A DNA stretch of 64,000 bases from Planctomycetaceae bacterium (GTDB lineage Bacteria > Planctomycetota > Planctomycetia > Pirellulales > Pirellulaceae). Each line of letters starts with the position of its first letter. Position 1 is the first letter of the stretch. The DNA is taken from NCBI GenBank assembly GCA_020638975.1, contig JACKHN010000010.1, positions 124,001 to 188,000 on the forward strand, read 5' to 3'. Below are positions 1 to 15,000 of this stretch, piece by piece. Below the pieces are notes generated by a model. That model was not told where the DNA came from. It searched no databases and was given only the letters and a program-made list of their open reading frames with translations. The translations under genes were made by a program, and so were the position numbers.

Positions 1-3000
1 ACGTCGCTGGCTCCGGGATCGCTGATTGTGATTCCACCCAACGTATACAGGCCCACGGTCGTGGAGGCCGTCAGCGTACTGAGCGCAACGGTCGGCGGCG
101 CATTCACCACATCAAGAGCGATATCCCTCCGCGAGTAGAATTGCTGTGCCTGGGCTCCTTCGCCGAATGTGTCGTAAACCAGCGTAAACAGAGTGTATGA
201 ATCGTTGTCGGGCGGCACCACTCGGACGATGGCATCTGTTCCTCTCGCAAGAACATTGTTGAACCCTTCATCATCGTACGTCTCGATACCCCACTCGTAC
301 GTTCGTTTCGCGTTGACGGACGGAGCGCCGGCGAGTGACTCCAGATCGAACGTGAGCACATCCCCTTCATCAAGTTGGTCGATGGTTCCTAAAGGCACCA
401 GCGTACCATCCTTGTCAGCTCCGAGAGGCGAATCGAAACTCACCCCATTCACATGTCCCGTCGTGAGCTGAAACCTCGGCTTAACTTCAAGAGAGAACGA
501 ATCTTCGTCGACTGCCCCTTGCGGATCGATGGTCTTCTTGGTGACTAAATAGGAGCCGGCGAATTCCGGCGTGAACTCAAAGCTCTTATCCGCACCGTTC
601 GCAATCGCCTGGCCGGTGATCGTCGTCACTTTCCACTCATAAGTCAGCTGTCCGGTGTCGAAGGGTGCGTCGTCCGCAAATTCGACTTGGTAGAAGTAAC
701 CTTGACCATCTGATGTAGGTTGCGAGCCCGGTGCAGGCGACTTGAAACTGAACACCATATTGTCGTTGCCATAGCTGTCGCTGAACTGAATCCGCAACGG
801 ATAGTAGGTGCCCGCGACCAGGTCCTTAGTCGCGGCAACCGTCTGCAAACCATGAATGCCGCCGTTCTTGATCAAGGCGTTGCTGGTTGTGAAACGATCA
901 TCCACAGCATCGTCTCCGATCCAGACGAAGCTGCCATCGTCCGATACCGAAGAGAAGGTCCAAGTGCCGTCCGCGTCGGCCAGGAAGTACCCGAACCACT
1001 CGACCGTGTACTGATCCCGACTCCCATTACCGGGAACGTACCCGGTCGTGGAAATGTTTCCGTCTTCTTGAACATAACCGACCGTTCCCGCCGCAATGCC
1101 GGAAATACTGGTGGTGCTGCCTGTCTGCTCGATATCGCGAAACCGGAAGTAGTCCGAGTCGTCCTCGAAATAACCATCCGCCAACCGCCACGCTAATCCA
1201 TCGCTGCGAAGAAGGTTGCCCTGAGCAGCTAACGTGATCGGGTCAGTGATATTGGGCTTGTCCGTAACAGCGCTGACGCTGATTTTCTGACCAACATCAC
1301 TGGTGGCTGTACAAACTTCGGCGGCGCAGAATTGAGGAACAACCTCGAGAGAGATTTTCGTCGTCGGAGCAATATTGTCGACTTGGATCGTCGTTGAACT
1401 TGTCGTTGAGGTGACATCGTCCGCTGCAGTGACTTCCAGCGTATACACTCCGTCATTAACGAAGCGATACAGCACGTCATCGTTGGCGACGCTCGGCACA
1501 CGCTCGACCGTGCTGAGCGTCTCAATCGTACCGTGATGCCGATCAAGAGCGTCAGCAACCTGCTTGCCGGCGGCTTCGTCAAAGTGATAACTGGCGACCA
1601 AATTTGCCGTTCGAGGCGAAATGCGTCCTTTCCGGTCTTCATTGATCTCCTGTCGTGAGCGTGCGCGATTGAAGATACGAAGCTCGTCGATGGTGATCCC
1701 CGGACCACCCACCCGCAGCCTATCGGTCTCGTTGGGCTTGAAGTCGAATCCACTGCCGACGGTTGTTTCGCCTAGCAAGCTGCCGTTTTGATATAGGCGG
1801 AGCTTTGTGCCATCGAAACTGATCGCAAGATGCGACCACACACCCACCGAGAAAGGCAACATCTCGGAGACCCGTTGAGAACTAACAATGGGTCTGGGAG
1901 GCTGATTTCCAAACGCAACAAGTTCCGTCCCTTGCAGAATGCCGCTGAGTCGCCGTTGAGTTGCCGATCCCTCGATCATCCATTGCAGGCTCTGGCCATC
2001 GAAACTCAGCAGTGGCAAGAGTCCATTGGCGGACGTATCGATGCGGACATTCATCTCGACGGTAAAGATCGGTGAAGCGAAATCACTGGTTGTCGGAATG
2101 ACAATGGCCTGCGCACCGGCATCGAACTTCAACGCGTTGTCATACAGCGGGGTGCGATTGCCGAAGGGGTCGAGCACGGTTGCATAGGATATCACGGTGT
2201 CGGCAGGGTCGCTGACGGTGACACCTGCAAGCAGATCCGCAGCCGACCGCGTTGTCCCTTCTTTAACGCCGGTGATTTCTGCTGGCAACGTCACCGTCGG
2301 CGGGACGTTGCGGATGATCCCAAACTCGCCAAACTCGTCGCTGGCGAAGATTGCTGGTCCGTTCTTGCCTGCCGATTCCGATACAACGCTGTTGGGGGCC
2401 TGATTGAGAATCCCATCGTCAACGCGTAACTCGTCTAGCTCGTCAAAACCAGCGAATTGCGATCCCAACACCTCTTTACGAACAGCATGAGGAATCCGCA
2501 GCTTTTGGAGTGTTTTCGGGAGTTGCGCGACACCCTCCCACACGCCGGAAATAGTCGTGCCGAGATTCAGAACTCGTAATCGACTTGTGCCAATTTCCTC
2601 GCCGACCAAGGGGTGCGGCGCGAGCGCCCGCCTTGGAGTTATCGGGACGAGGCTCGGTGGCTTGTTGTTCGTTCCCCGCACCCCATCTAACAGGTCAAGC
2701 TGTACAAGATTGGCGAGGTACTCCAATCCTTTCAGATCGCGAATACTTGTCTCGAAATCTTTCATCCGCCAAGACAGATATCCAATCGATGCCAATTCGG
2801 AAGCTCGAAACGTCGAGCCGGGCCGCTTGCCCAGGGCAAGCTCGATCGCTCGTCGCAAGTTGGCGTCCGGAATTTCGGTGGCGGGAATCTCTGGATCGAC
2901 TTCTCGCCTTACACCGATCAGTTCGCTGGTTGGTGGCGTCTTCGTCAATCCGATTTCATCATTTGCCAAATCTTGCTTCTCGCGGTCTTCGCCAATGATC

Positions 3001-6000
3001 GTATCCAGACCGCTGCCGCCGATCAGCACATCGCGATCACCGTGACCCACAAGAAAATCGTTGCCGTCGCCGCCGTACAGTCGATCGGCGTCCGGATGTG
3101 TAACGCTCTCATGCGTTTGACCCGCTCGGGGCGGATTGGCTTCCAATGTGAATTTGGCCGGGCTACCGTCCGACGTATACACGCGAACAAAGTACTCGCC
3201 CGCTTCGATCCCGCGCAGCGACATCGCACCGGCACCTTGTCGCAGCGTCTGGCCCGAGGCATTGACCAGATCGACACGCAGCTTGGGAATCGCGTTCAGA
3301 TCGAACGCAGTCTGTAATTTCGGCGTCGCACTCGCGGCGTAGTTCGCGGGCAGGACGCGCAGACCGTCGTTCTCCAAACCATCGCCCAGCGTGTTGAAGT
3401 GGAACCACAGTTCGTTCTGTGCACCACTGGTCTCGTACGGCATCCCGTTGTTGGAGAACGCGTAGACGCCAAGGCCGGTTTCCGCCAGGAAGTCACCACT
3501 GCCAGGCACGCTGTCCGTGCTGAGTTCTTTCGCGACGGTTGGCAAAGGATTCGCTTGAGGCCGACCATAGATCGTGTAAATGCGACCTGCACCGTCTTTG
3601 GCTTCGCTGTCGGAACGCGAGGCGCCAATCACCAGATCGTCAATACCGTCGTTATTGAGATCCAGATTGGGCGATGTCATCAACTGACCAAAACCGTCCT
3701 TCGTTCGTTCACCGACTAGTATGAGGTCTGCCGCGTCGAATGCCATCGATGCCATACCGGCAGCAACTTTGTCGACCACCGAATAAAACACACCAACACG
3801 TGCGTCGTGAGCAGCATCTGGCTTGAATCGCACCGCCAGATCGATCTTACCATCGGCATTAAAGTCGCCCGTCGTGCCGGTGAACGCTTCGCCTGAGGTA
3901 CCGCTGCCGGTCACGGTAAAGTTGGCCGCGTTGTCATTCAGATAGTTCGCGCGGTCGAAGTACACACGAAAGGCGTCCCGTGTACCGCGACTCACATCCA
4001 CTTTTCCATCGAAGTTAATATCGCCCACATCGAACGGGATGTCCGCGACGCCGTCACTACTTTTAAGAACGATTCGCCACGGATCATTCAACTGGGATCG
4101 CGAGATGATTGGCGAAGTGACGTAACTTGTGAAGGATGAATCCGCAACAACGATCGGGTTTTGTATGCGGTAACTCTTCAAGCCAACAAAGCTCAAGCAT
4201 CCAATAAAGTTTGGGCAATCGATGCCACTTTGCTTTCCAGATCGCCATACGGGAGTGCCCTGACTATTCAACACTTGCACGGCGTAGTAGGGCAGCGGGC
4301 TATCGACCAGGATGTGGTCAATCGTACGTTCAGAGCCCAAATCAACCTGCCAATATGGATTGATCGCAAAGGTAATGGAGGCGGAGGTGTGTTCTCCATC
4401 GACGGCAATTGCGGTGATAGGCGCTGGCGTAATGCTTGATCGACTCTGCTCCGTCTTGGCTCGCAACGCGACATTCTGTGTGCTGTCAGGCGTAAATACT
4501 TCGACCTCCCGGAGACTCACTAGTTGAGGGGTCGCGGCAAGGGGATTTGTTGAAATCCCATCCGTTGACAGGTCGATTTTCACAAATTGTCCGGTCGGAC
4601 GCACGTCGATCTTGTCGGTTGTTGTGGTAGGAGAAGTTTGGAAGGTTGTCTCCACCCTGACCTTGTAGCCAGTTGACGCAAACTGAATGACGGGGCTTCG
4701 GTTATTGCGAGTTGCTGATGGGAGTGCCAGACCGCCAGTAGGCACGGGATTTAGTGGTGCGGTAATCTCAAGCTGAAGCATGTTAAGCGGCAGATCAGAG
4801 TCGATTCGTTGCTTGATCTGTTGATAGAGCTCTTCGATCGAGAGCATCGAACTCAGATTCGCGAACTCGAATTGCTTCAGTGTCTGTGCCCCATCAGCGA
4901 TTGCGACCTTGACGTTAAACTTCATCTCGACGCTGCTGAGGAAGCGGCCCGAGGTCGGGTTCACGATAGACACTTCCGGTGGCCAGACTAAATCGGTGCG
5001 TGCAGGCAGCTTGTTCCGCGTCTGTTGCTCTGCCGTCAATCCTTCCACGACAAATGCGTCAAGACTATTACTTCCACCACCTGAAATGACGGCGATCGGC
5101 AGCGCGCCGGTGATTGTCTTGTCCAGCACGACGGTGCCGGCGACATCAAGGTCGAGCAGCATGGGGTCGTTCGCCCGGGTGCCTGAATGGTTTATCGTCG
5201 CCTGGTTGGCGATACGTTTTCCGGCATAGATAAAGCCCCCGATCCTTTGATCGCCAATCGATTCATGTCCGAACTCTGCCCGCTTCGTCGTCAGCAAGAC
5301 GTCTGAGAATCCCGGCTCAAGGAACGATCCTACAGTAATCGACGCGTCCGACGCCGACCGGCCAGCGGTTGCAAAGAATTGATCTTTGCCGACGAGAATC
5401 GATTTGATTGACAAAGCGCCGTTTTGCTTCGCAAGTGTTTGCGTAATCAAGTCGTCAGACGCGTCCCAAAGTCGCGGGTAGTCAATTGACGCGGTGCTGG
5501 AGACTTTCAGCCGTTCACCGCCGAGTAGAATCACGACTTCAAGATCTTCTCCCTTGTCCCGCAAGAACACCAAATCTGCCAATTTGTCGTTATTTAGGTC
5601 TCCGAATCGCTCGGCAGGCCGGCCCATGTAAGAGTGGTCGAAGACAATGTCGGCGGCTTCGCGGACGTTGTCGAGTCGGTCGAGGTCGACAGGTTGGAAG
5701 AACAAGTAACTGAACTTGTCACCCGAAACGAGGAAGTCTGATTTGCCATCGCCGTTGAAGTCGCCGTTCAGCGGCGTCACGCGAGAAATCGTCTCGGATG
5801 CTTCGCTGCCTTTCAAACCGAACGAGTTGGATAGATCGGGCACCAGGTCCAACCTCAACCGGAAGCCTCCCTCGACCTGATTCTGTGTGGCGATGATGAT
5901 CTCGTTCGTACCTTCCTTTAGGTTCGGGAACCCAAGGGGCTTGCTGTCAAACTTCTCTACATCTTTCAACGAGTTGTCCGGACGCAACGTGAGGGTGGCG

Positions 6001-9000
6001 AAGGGTGCGGCTTGGTTCACGGTGCTGGCGCCGCTGTTGCTCGATTCTCTGGCGATCTCGATGCCATTGATGAAGATGACCGCGTTTTGGGTCAGCGACA
6101 TTTGCAGTCGCAGGGCCGTTTGCAGCGGGTCGGTGACTTCGAAGGTGCTGCGGAAATAGCGGACACCAGCGACCGCTTGCAATGCTTGGCCGGAAACAAA
6201 CAACGGCTGCTCGTCATCATTCAGCTTGGCGATCATCGACGCGGTTGTCGGGTTCGCAAATGACGAATTCACTGGCAGTGGCAAGACATGGTCGAGCGAC
6301 TCGCGACTGACGTCCGTGCTGACTTTCCAGTCGCTGGTATTCGAGAAGAACGGCCCGCCAAGCGTCTTGGTGATGTCGACACCGGTTAACGGCGGTGTGT
6401 CGAAAGTTGGTGAAGCAAGCTCGTACTCGTAACGTTCCGAGGGTTTGCCAAACACCAGCGCTGGCCGACCACGCCACGGTAGAAAATCGTCGTACACTTG
6501 GTCCGGGGATGCTCCGTTTGGCGTATTGCCAAACAACTTATCCTTGTCGCTGCCGCCATCGAGAATATCATTCCCCTCGCCCCCGACCAAATAGTCATTG
6601 TCTTGATCGCCGTAGATCGTATCGTCATAGAAACCGCCAAACAGGGCGTCATCGCCCTTCCCGCCGTCAATCGTGATTCTGGCCAACGAGCCAGCACCTT
6701 GCTCCCACGCGCCTTCGGCGATTCCCCAGTTTCCGGCGAACAGGGGCGTGTCGTCGGACGTCAGCTTGCCGTCGTCCTTTCTGACATTGAATTCCGCGTC
6801 TGCATGGACCACGTCGTCGCCGGCCCGCGTGGCGATGACCGTGCTCTCGACATCTCGCGTTTGATAGAACAAGAATTGCTGTCGATACGAACCATCCTCG
6901 TTGGTCTGAAACTGTTGCTTGCCGATATCCCAAACACCGGAAGCAAACTCCCAGCGATGCAAGACGGTGTTGTACTTGATGGCCACGATGTCCGGGACGG
7001 CGTTGAACAAGCGGTCCTTGTCGCCGCCCAGGAACAAGACACGGTCGAATCCGTCACCACCTCGAAATTGGTCGCTGGTGGTCAGCAATTCGGTGGCTGC
7101 TTCGCCATCGAAGAAGGTCGCCAACGGACCGCTCACGCTCGGCAAAAAGTCCGGAATGATTTGGAACGTATCGTTGCCTTCGCCACCGAACAACAGATCC
7201 GACGCACCGCGATCCTTGCCGCCCGTCAGCACATCGGTTCCCGGTCCGCCGAAGATCCAATCTTCGCCGCCACCGCCGCTGAGTACGTCGTCGCCAGGTC
7301 CGCCCAGCAATACGTCCCGGCGTGTGGAACCCGGGCCATCGATGATGGTTTCAAAGCTCTTAATAACGTTCGTCGTCTTTGCATCGCCATCCAGGTTGAA
7401 TTGAATGTCGTAGATCGTTGGACGCAGGTTGTCGCTGATCTTGAGCCAATAATCCTTGCCAGTCACAAGGCCGTCCAGCGACACTTGGAAGTCACCATTC
7501 GCTTTCGGACTGGATAGGTCGTTCGGGTCCTCGTAAATCTCGAAGGTGAACTTATCTTCCTCTGTATTCAGACTGGCGACGGTAATTGTTGCCATCGCCG
7601 TTGGCATCGCAGCCAAACGGAACTTGTACCAGTCGACGTCTTCGGGATTGTCGATCGTTAACTGAACAAAAGTCGGATCGCCGCCCGCGTTCGACGTGAT
7701 CGTCCCCAGATCGAACGCGTGCGTCGCAGTATCGTTTCGCTGGCCGCTTGTCTCACCATCGGCTTTGACGCTCTCCGTCTTGTCGGTCAAGATTGCTTTG
7801 CCGTTGCGGTCGATGACGCGATCGTCCCCTTCACCGGCGTTGACCCACACGGACTTCTGCACGGTGGGCCCAACGATGATTTCATCATTACCATCGAGCG
7901 CGTCGATAATGATCGCCAGATAGTCGTCTTCGGGTGGAACCGTTGGATTCGGTGCGGTGCCTTGCTTGGCGGACGCGACCAGTTGCAACAGTTGCTCGTT
8001 TGTCAGGTTTTCATTCGCCTCGGCTCGCCGTGCAAGTTCATCAACGATATTCACGATCGGATCTTGCGCGTCCCAACCGGATGCACCGATGGCGGCGGCG
8101 GCCGTGAAGTCCAGCCTGGCTTGTGCGGCAAAACTAAACGCGCCGTTGTTCTCGGTCAGTCGTGTGATGAGGTGGTGGCCGGTTAAGTCACTGCCCGGCT
8201 CGGTCACGAAGTCGACGTGAATCTCGTCATTGGCGTTGCTGCCACTGACATACCAGACCTTGTTAGTGCTCTTGGCGTATTTGGCCCAATCGTCCCCAGC
8301 CACACCGCCATCGGCCGATTCGAGCCGAGTGCCATCGCGACGGAATAGAATGTCATTGCCGGTTTGGCCATGCAGAAAATCAAGCCCCGTACCGCCCAAC
8401 AGCATGTCATCGCGATTCTGACCGAGAATGCGATTGAACCCCGTGTCTTCGAGCGCGAGCTCCTTGCCCATCGTGATCGCCAGGGACGTGTTGCTGGCGG
8501 GCACCGTCGTTACTGCTGTGGCGTTGCTGTCAATCGTGACCACGCTGAACACCTGCGGTGCGACAAGATTGAACGCAGCATCCCGTGACTTCTCGGCATC
8601 GACCGAAACCGTAATGTTCGAGATGGTGTCGCCATCCTTCGCACCGTCAACGACGCCGGTGACCGTGACCGTTTGCGGCGTGTTCCAGTTGTTTGTATTG
8701 AAGGTTAGCGTCTTCTTGTCAGGCGATACTTCAGACGGGTTCGACGGTATCACTGCGAGGACGACTTCGGATTCTGGCTTGTGATCGAGTCGTACGGAGA
8801 TCGTGGCGGTAAGAGTAGCGGCTTCGTCAACAAGCAAGCTGTGCGATTCCAGATCGCCATTGAGCTGCCGGTAGATTCCGAAACCGCCGTCGGGAACGAA
8901 CGTTGAAAACGTCGTAGCATTCCTAAGATTCTGGGTCGGATTGGTACCGGGAACCAACAACGGGTTTGGCGGCAACGACCAAGCGTACAACAGATTCTTA

Positions 9001-12000
9001 CCTTGGCCACCGATCACGTCGTCCGCTCCGCCACCGGCAAAGGCAATGTCCAGATCCAGTGACGAGCCGCTGCCGGAATCACCCCATAAGCGATCATCTC
9101 CGCCGAAACCGAACATGATGTCGCTGCCGCCGCCACCATCGAAGCGATCTCGGCCCGGTGTTCCCACGAGCAAGTCATTACCACCCCCGCCATCGAAGGC
9201 CGTTGTCCAATCCGTTCTGATCTTGCCGTTCTCGTTCTTCACCAGTTTGCTCAAGTCGATCGGCGCCCGTTGCAAATTCCCGGTAATATCGAGCGGGGCC
9301 AGGAGCGCGAGGTTGCCGAACTCGGCTTTGAGAAGACCAAACCCAACGACATCGTCGCCGCCCAGCGCCGAGACCTGGAACTGCTCGAGTTCTGGTTTGC
9401 CCGTGCGGCTATCGGCCCAGATCACCGTCGTCGATTGCATTACGCCCAACGTCGTGATGTCGACCACCAACTTTGGTGGTGTGGTCGTGGTCTGACTGAT
9501 GCGAATGATGTCATTGTTGTTCGTACCGCGAAAGACGACGATGTCGGTCGCGTTGTCGTCGGGCACATCCTTCAACTGCCGGTTGCCTGCATGGCCTCGA
9601 ATGGGTTCGTCGTTCGCGCGACCGACAGACAAGGGGAGGATGAACTTGTCGATGCCAGCCCCGCCGTACATCTCGTCTTGGCCGCCTTGGCCGTCAATCG
9701 CATCTGAATCGGCACCGCCCCAAATCTGATCATTACCGCCACCACCAAAGAATTGATCTTCGCCATCGTCACCTAGCAGCAGATCGGCCACACCGGTCGT
9801 CAATGCTGCATCTCCCGTGATGCGGATATACCCCGGTCCCATAGCATCACCATACAACACATCGTTGCCAGGCCCGCCGACCGCGAGATCGCTGGTCGTG
9901 CTACTGCCGTAGAAAATATCATTGCCGGAATCACCGAACATCTGTTCGCCGTTGATGCCGAAGGTGGTCGTGAACTTTGGCAGCGGGTAGTTCATAAGAT
10001 TTGCAGTACTGGTTGGCGCGAAGCCAAATAACTGGTCGCTGCCGTTGCCGCCGAACAATCGCTGGAACGCATATTGCGTTGCCGCACCGCCAAACAACTT
10101 GTCGGAGCCATCGTCGCCGTACACCTGATCGATACCGTCGTCGCCATGCACGATGTCGTCGCCGCTGCCGCCGCGCACCACGTCATCGCCCGCGCCGCCA
10201 TGGACATCAACATCGTGGCCCGCACCGGCGTCGAGATAGTCGGCGTCATTGCCACCGTCCAGCAAGTCCGCACCGCCACCGCCCAACAACACATCAATGC
10301 CCGCGCCACCAAGCAACTTGTCGTCGCCGTCGTTAGGTCCGCCGTCGTATCCATTCGCCACGATCTTCGGCGTTACTAGAATCTGCGGCGGCGAGTCGAT
10401 GGGGAAAAACTCGATCAGCTCGGGGTCGTCAAAGCGCGGCGGAAGTTGATAGTTAAACGCCAATAGCTCGGCAGAGCGACTAAACAAGCGCGGGTCGTCA
10501 AAGTCTCCCGCCAAGTCGCCGAACAGCACATCGTTTCCATCGCCTCCCGACAACAGATCGCGTCCGAGACCACCAATTAGAAGATCGTCACCCGCGTCAC
10601 CGCGCAAGTCATCATCTCCCGAGTTACCATACAGCCGGTCATTGCCTTCGTGGCCGTTCAGTTCGTCGTTCCCGCCGCCACCGTACAGCACATCATTGCC
10701 CGCAAAGCCATAGATCACATCATTGCCATCGAGACCGTTGAGTTGCTCGGAGTCGCCGTAAAGCACATCGTTCCCGATGCCGCCCCAGATGCGATCGTTC
10801 CCGGTACCGCCTTGCGCTTTCTCGTCCAAGGCTTCGGTTTCGGTAAGATCTTGCGTGAAGACATACAACAGATCGTCGCCCGCGTCGCCAAACAACGAAT
10901 CGCTGTTCTTGCCACCAACCAACAGGTCGTTGCCCGGGCCACCACGTAGGATATCGAGTCCATCGTCGCCGAACAGCGAATCGGCACCGGCACCACCTTC
11001 GAGCTCATCTTCGTCCGCACCGCCCTCCAGCCGGTCGTCTCCGTCATCGCCAAACAGCTTGTCATTGCCCGACTCGCCCTTGATCAGATCGTTGCCAGCG
11101 CCGCCGCGCAGCGTGTCGGCGCCATAACCGCCAAAGATCATATCGGCGCCGGCACCGCCATCCACATTGTCCTGGCCGTCGTCGCCCCGAATAACATCAT
11201 CGCCGGCTTCGCCGAGCAGCCGATCATCACCATCGCCGCCGTCCAGCTTGTCTTGGCCAGCGCCACCGCGAATCGTGTCGTTGCCAGCGCCGCCGAGAAG
11301 CGTATCGTCGCCATCGCCACCATCGATCGTGTCGTCGCCCCCTTGACCATCAATGGTGTCCGTGCCACCGCCACCTGACAGAATGTCATCGCCTTCGCCG
11401 CCGATGATCTTGTCCTTGCCTTCACCGCCTTCGAGCCGATCCGCACCGCTACCGCCGCTCAGTTGGTCATCGCCTCTACCGCCTCGAATATGCGTCGGGA
11501 TCACGACGCTTTCTTCGATCGTGATGACGTCATTCCCTTCACCGGCATTTCCGCTGATCGACGTGATGCCGTCGAACGATTGCGTGACACCGAATGCGGT
11601 AACGAGAATGTTATTTGCGGTCGCACCAGCTTGAATTGTGTACGTTTCGTCTCCATCCAATAGGTTTATCTTTTTCTTGTCTGCATCCTTCAGCCCCGTG
11701 CCACGTTTTCCCGCATCGGGACCAATGTTCAGCTTCAGCTCGCCGCCAACCTTCGTCGCCAGCACGGGATCGACCGGACCGGGACGCTCGAGCGTGAACG
11801 TGGCGATCGTGAAGTCCTTGTCCCAGTTCGCTTCGATGCACAGCGGGCAGGGACCGAGCGCTACTTCGGCAAATACCTTCACCTTCAGCGCGCCCGTGAC
11901 GTCGAAGATCAGAATGCCAGGAACCTCCGCACCCAGGATGTTGGCCTTGAGTTTGGCATTCTCGATCAATTCGCCGACGCGTACTTTGCTGTCGTCGTTA

Positions 12001-15000
12001 TTGTCGTGCAAGTTGAAATCGACATTCGCGTACAAGCCACCACCAACGGTTGCCGACACAACTCCCAGATTGACACCTGCACCGACCGTCAGTCCGGCTT
12101 CGATTGTCACTTCGGGGATATCGGGACCGGAGCCGTCGGGGTTTTCGTGATCTGTCAGGAAGAAGCCATCGAAGACATCAATGACGTTATTGGTATTCAT
12201 GAACTTGCGTATGCCCGAGGTATCGAAGCCAAACGCTAAGTCGATCGTACCTTTCAGACTGCCGCCCAGTTCGATATTGATCGCTGGCAGCGGCGGCAGC
12301 GGGAACGACTTGCTGATGGTGGCCTCCATACCGAACTTCGGCAGCTCCAAATACAACAAGTCGATATCCTGACCCATCAGAAACTGAAAGATCGAACTGG
12401 GGTTGCTGAGAATTGGGAAGCTAACATTGAGCTGGCCCTCTTTGAACGAGCCTGCCTTCTTCGTGAACTTGGCCGCTTCGAAGTTCTTCGCAGCTGCCTC
12501 TTTCGAGGCCTTCTTGACCATGGCGCCCAGGTCTTTGGTAATACTCGCGGGATCAAAGCCTTCGGGCAGCATTATCTCTGGAACACGAGCCTGTGAACCG
12601 CCCGCCAGCGGATTCGCATCACGCAAGCTGGCGGTGTTGATTTCGAAGCTGCCGATGCCGAGCCAGCTGTCGGCACCAAGATCGGTGGGTATCGAGTCGA
12701 CCAGCGACTTGAGTTGAGAGACCGCATCGATGAACTGCACCGCCTGCGTCACCTTGCCACCAAACAACCGAGCCATATCTAACAGCGACGTGGGCGATCC
12801 GGTCAGATCGCTGATCACGGGCAACGGATCGTTCAGCACCTTAAGCACGGGATCGAGCGGCTTTAAAATCTCCTGAACCTTCTTGAGCGATTGACCAGCG
12901 AAGTTATTGAAGAACTCGCCAAGATTGATCTCGACATTGTTGATCGCGATCGCATCGGGAAGGCTAGGGAACTTCGACCTCTTCGCACTGGAACCCGGTT
13001 CTGCGGTGGCTGCGTCGCTGGGATACTTGAACCGCCAGTCGAGGTTCAGATCGGCTCGAATGCCAGGCATCGCCACGTCGCCCAGATTCGATTGCAGCCG
13101 GAAGTTCAAACTGGCCGCGCCGTTCACCTCGAAGTCAATCGCTTGTCGCTTTAACTTTCTGAACTCCGGAATCGTCAACTTCGTATCATTGTCAGTCGCG
13201 AGGTCCTTCAGATCGACTTCGAACTTTGCCGAGAAATTGCTGGGTGCCAGCTTCGTGACTTCGCCAAGTGCTCGCTGAAATGGCAAGGGAGCGTTGGGGG
13301 TCTTCCTTTGGTAAGGTGTCGCGTCGATGACTAAGTTGTGGTCGCCTGCTCCACTGCCGAGTACGGCAGTGAAGTGCTGGCGGAAGGTATTCGAGGCATT
13401 CGCGAGTGTGACGAGGTCGCCGGCCTTTTTATTCGCGGCAACGTAGAACGTGACCAAACGCGTCACTTTGTCGTATTCAACTTTTTCGTCCGCTGTGACT
13501 GTCTTGAACTCAAAGCGAACATCGCCCAGTCCGGCAGACGGGTTCTTCGGCACGATCACGACCGGCTGCTTGGCTTTTCCGGCAACAATGGACTTGCTCG
13601 CCAGCGTGGCGCCGGTTGGTATAACTGCCTTCAGTTGGTCGGCTTTGTCACCAATGACGCTGAGCGAAAACACGTCGTTGAACGACGGCGAGGCGATCGC
13701 CTTCTCCCTCAATTCCTTCGCGGTTGTGGTCACTTTGCCGCTGGCGTCCTGGGCGAGGAAGAACGTGATCACTCGCGCATCGGCATCGTACTCGGCTCGT
13801 ACTTCGTCGGTTGTTGACACCGTGTTGAAAGCGATCTTCACACCTTCGGTACTACGCCCCACGGTGCGTGACGTCACCAACAGCGGATAGCTGGTCGTGC
13901 CGTCCGTAGAATTCAACACGCCGATGCGCGCACCGGGCAGATCCTTGGCACTCATCCCCAAGAATCCCAGCGTGCCGCTGGCATCGAAGCCGGGTGTCGA
14001 CACATCAACCCCAATCGTGAACTCGTTGGAAAGCAGTTTTCCTTGAGCGTCCTTGGCACCGATGGCGTTTCCTTGATCGTCGACCATGCCGGTTTCGATA
14101 TAGAAACCGTTCTTGGTGTCGATCCCAACCATCAGGACAAAATCGATGTTGATATTGCCTTCGATCGGTGCATCAACTTTCAAGTCCAATCCAGGAACGC
14201 CAATGTCAAAGTTCGGATTCGTGTTGAACGCGATGTCCTTACCCAAGTGCATCTCGAATTGAACGCCGTTCGGCACACCCGCATCATCTTTAAGGATGCG
14301 AATGCCGACGTCTTCTTTGGTGAGCTTGCCGTCCGGAGTCCAAAGCGATTGCGTTTGATCGTCGCTATGGGCATCTTTGAGCAGATTCACGCCATCGGGC
14401 CCCAGTCCGGCGTAGATCACTTCTTGAACCTTATCCGTCAGATACTCTTCGGCTCCGTTCACGGCTCGCAGACCGGAAGTCACCTTTTCCTTCATGCTGA
14501 CGAGGAAAGTTGCTTCCTCCTTCAGCTTGTCGCCAATCAATGGCAAGTCGATGCCAAACACTTCGCCGTTCATCGCATCAATGAGCAGATCAAAAGCTCC
14601 TTCCCAGCCGCCGACCATCGCCGACAGATTCTTGAGCCCGTCCTTGCCGCTCAAACCGGAGATCCCTCCCGTGACCAGCTTCGTGAACGGTGTGCTGCCG
14701 TCATCGTTGACAATGACTTTGCCGTCCGGTGTCACGATATCGATGGATGGCTTGAACCCGCTCTTGAGGATATCGCTGAGTGTGAATCCGAACTGTAAGT
14801 GCGGTTCTTCAGTACTGAGTGTGGTTGTGCTAACGGTTCCATTGACGCGTTCTTTGCCCGACACCCGCGTTGGCAGGCCACGCAACTTGATCGGCAGGTC
14901 AGCGACAACCTGACCATCGAGTGCTTGTTCAAGTGTTCCTCGCAAATTGGACGTGTCGATACCAAAATCCTTCAGCCCGAACGAAGCACCCGCTAACACT

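Noticed and set aside
6498..7517. Plus-strand open frame of 339 codons within the giant gene
   Set aside because: It is antisense to RTX-repeat coding sequence. The repeated GGC/GAC codons give long open frames on the other strand; composition is unlike a real protein and no start signal is present.
10050..11550. Regular short DNA repeats resembling a CRISPR or minisatellite array
   Set aside because: The period follows the nine-residue GGxGxDxLx repeat of an RTX protein, units vary at the DNA level, and there are no unique spacers.
14043..14798. Plus-strand open frame of 251 codons
   Set aside because: Antisense shadow of the giant gene, whose frame is continuous here and has normal protein composition.
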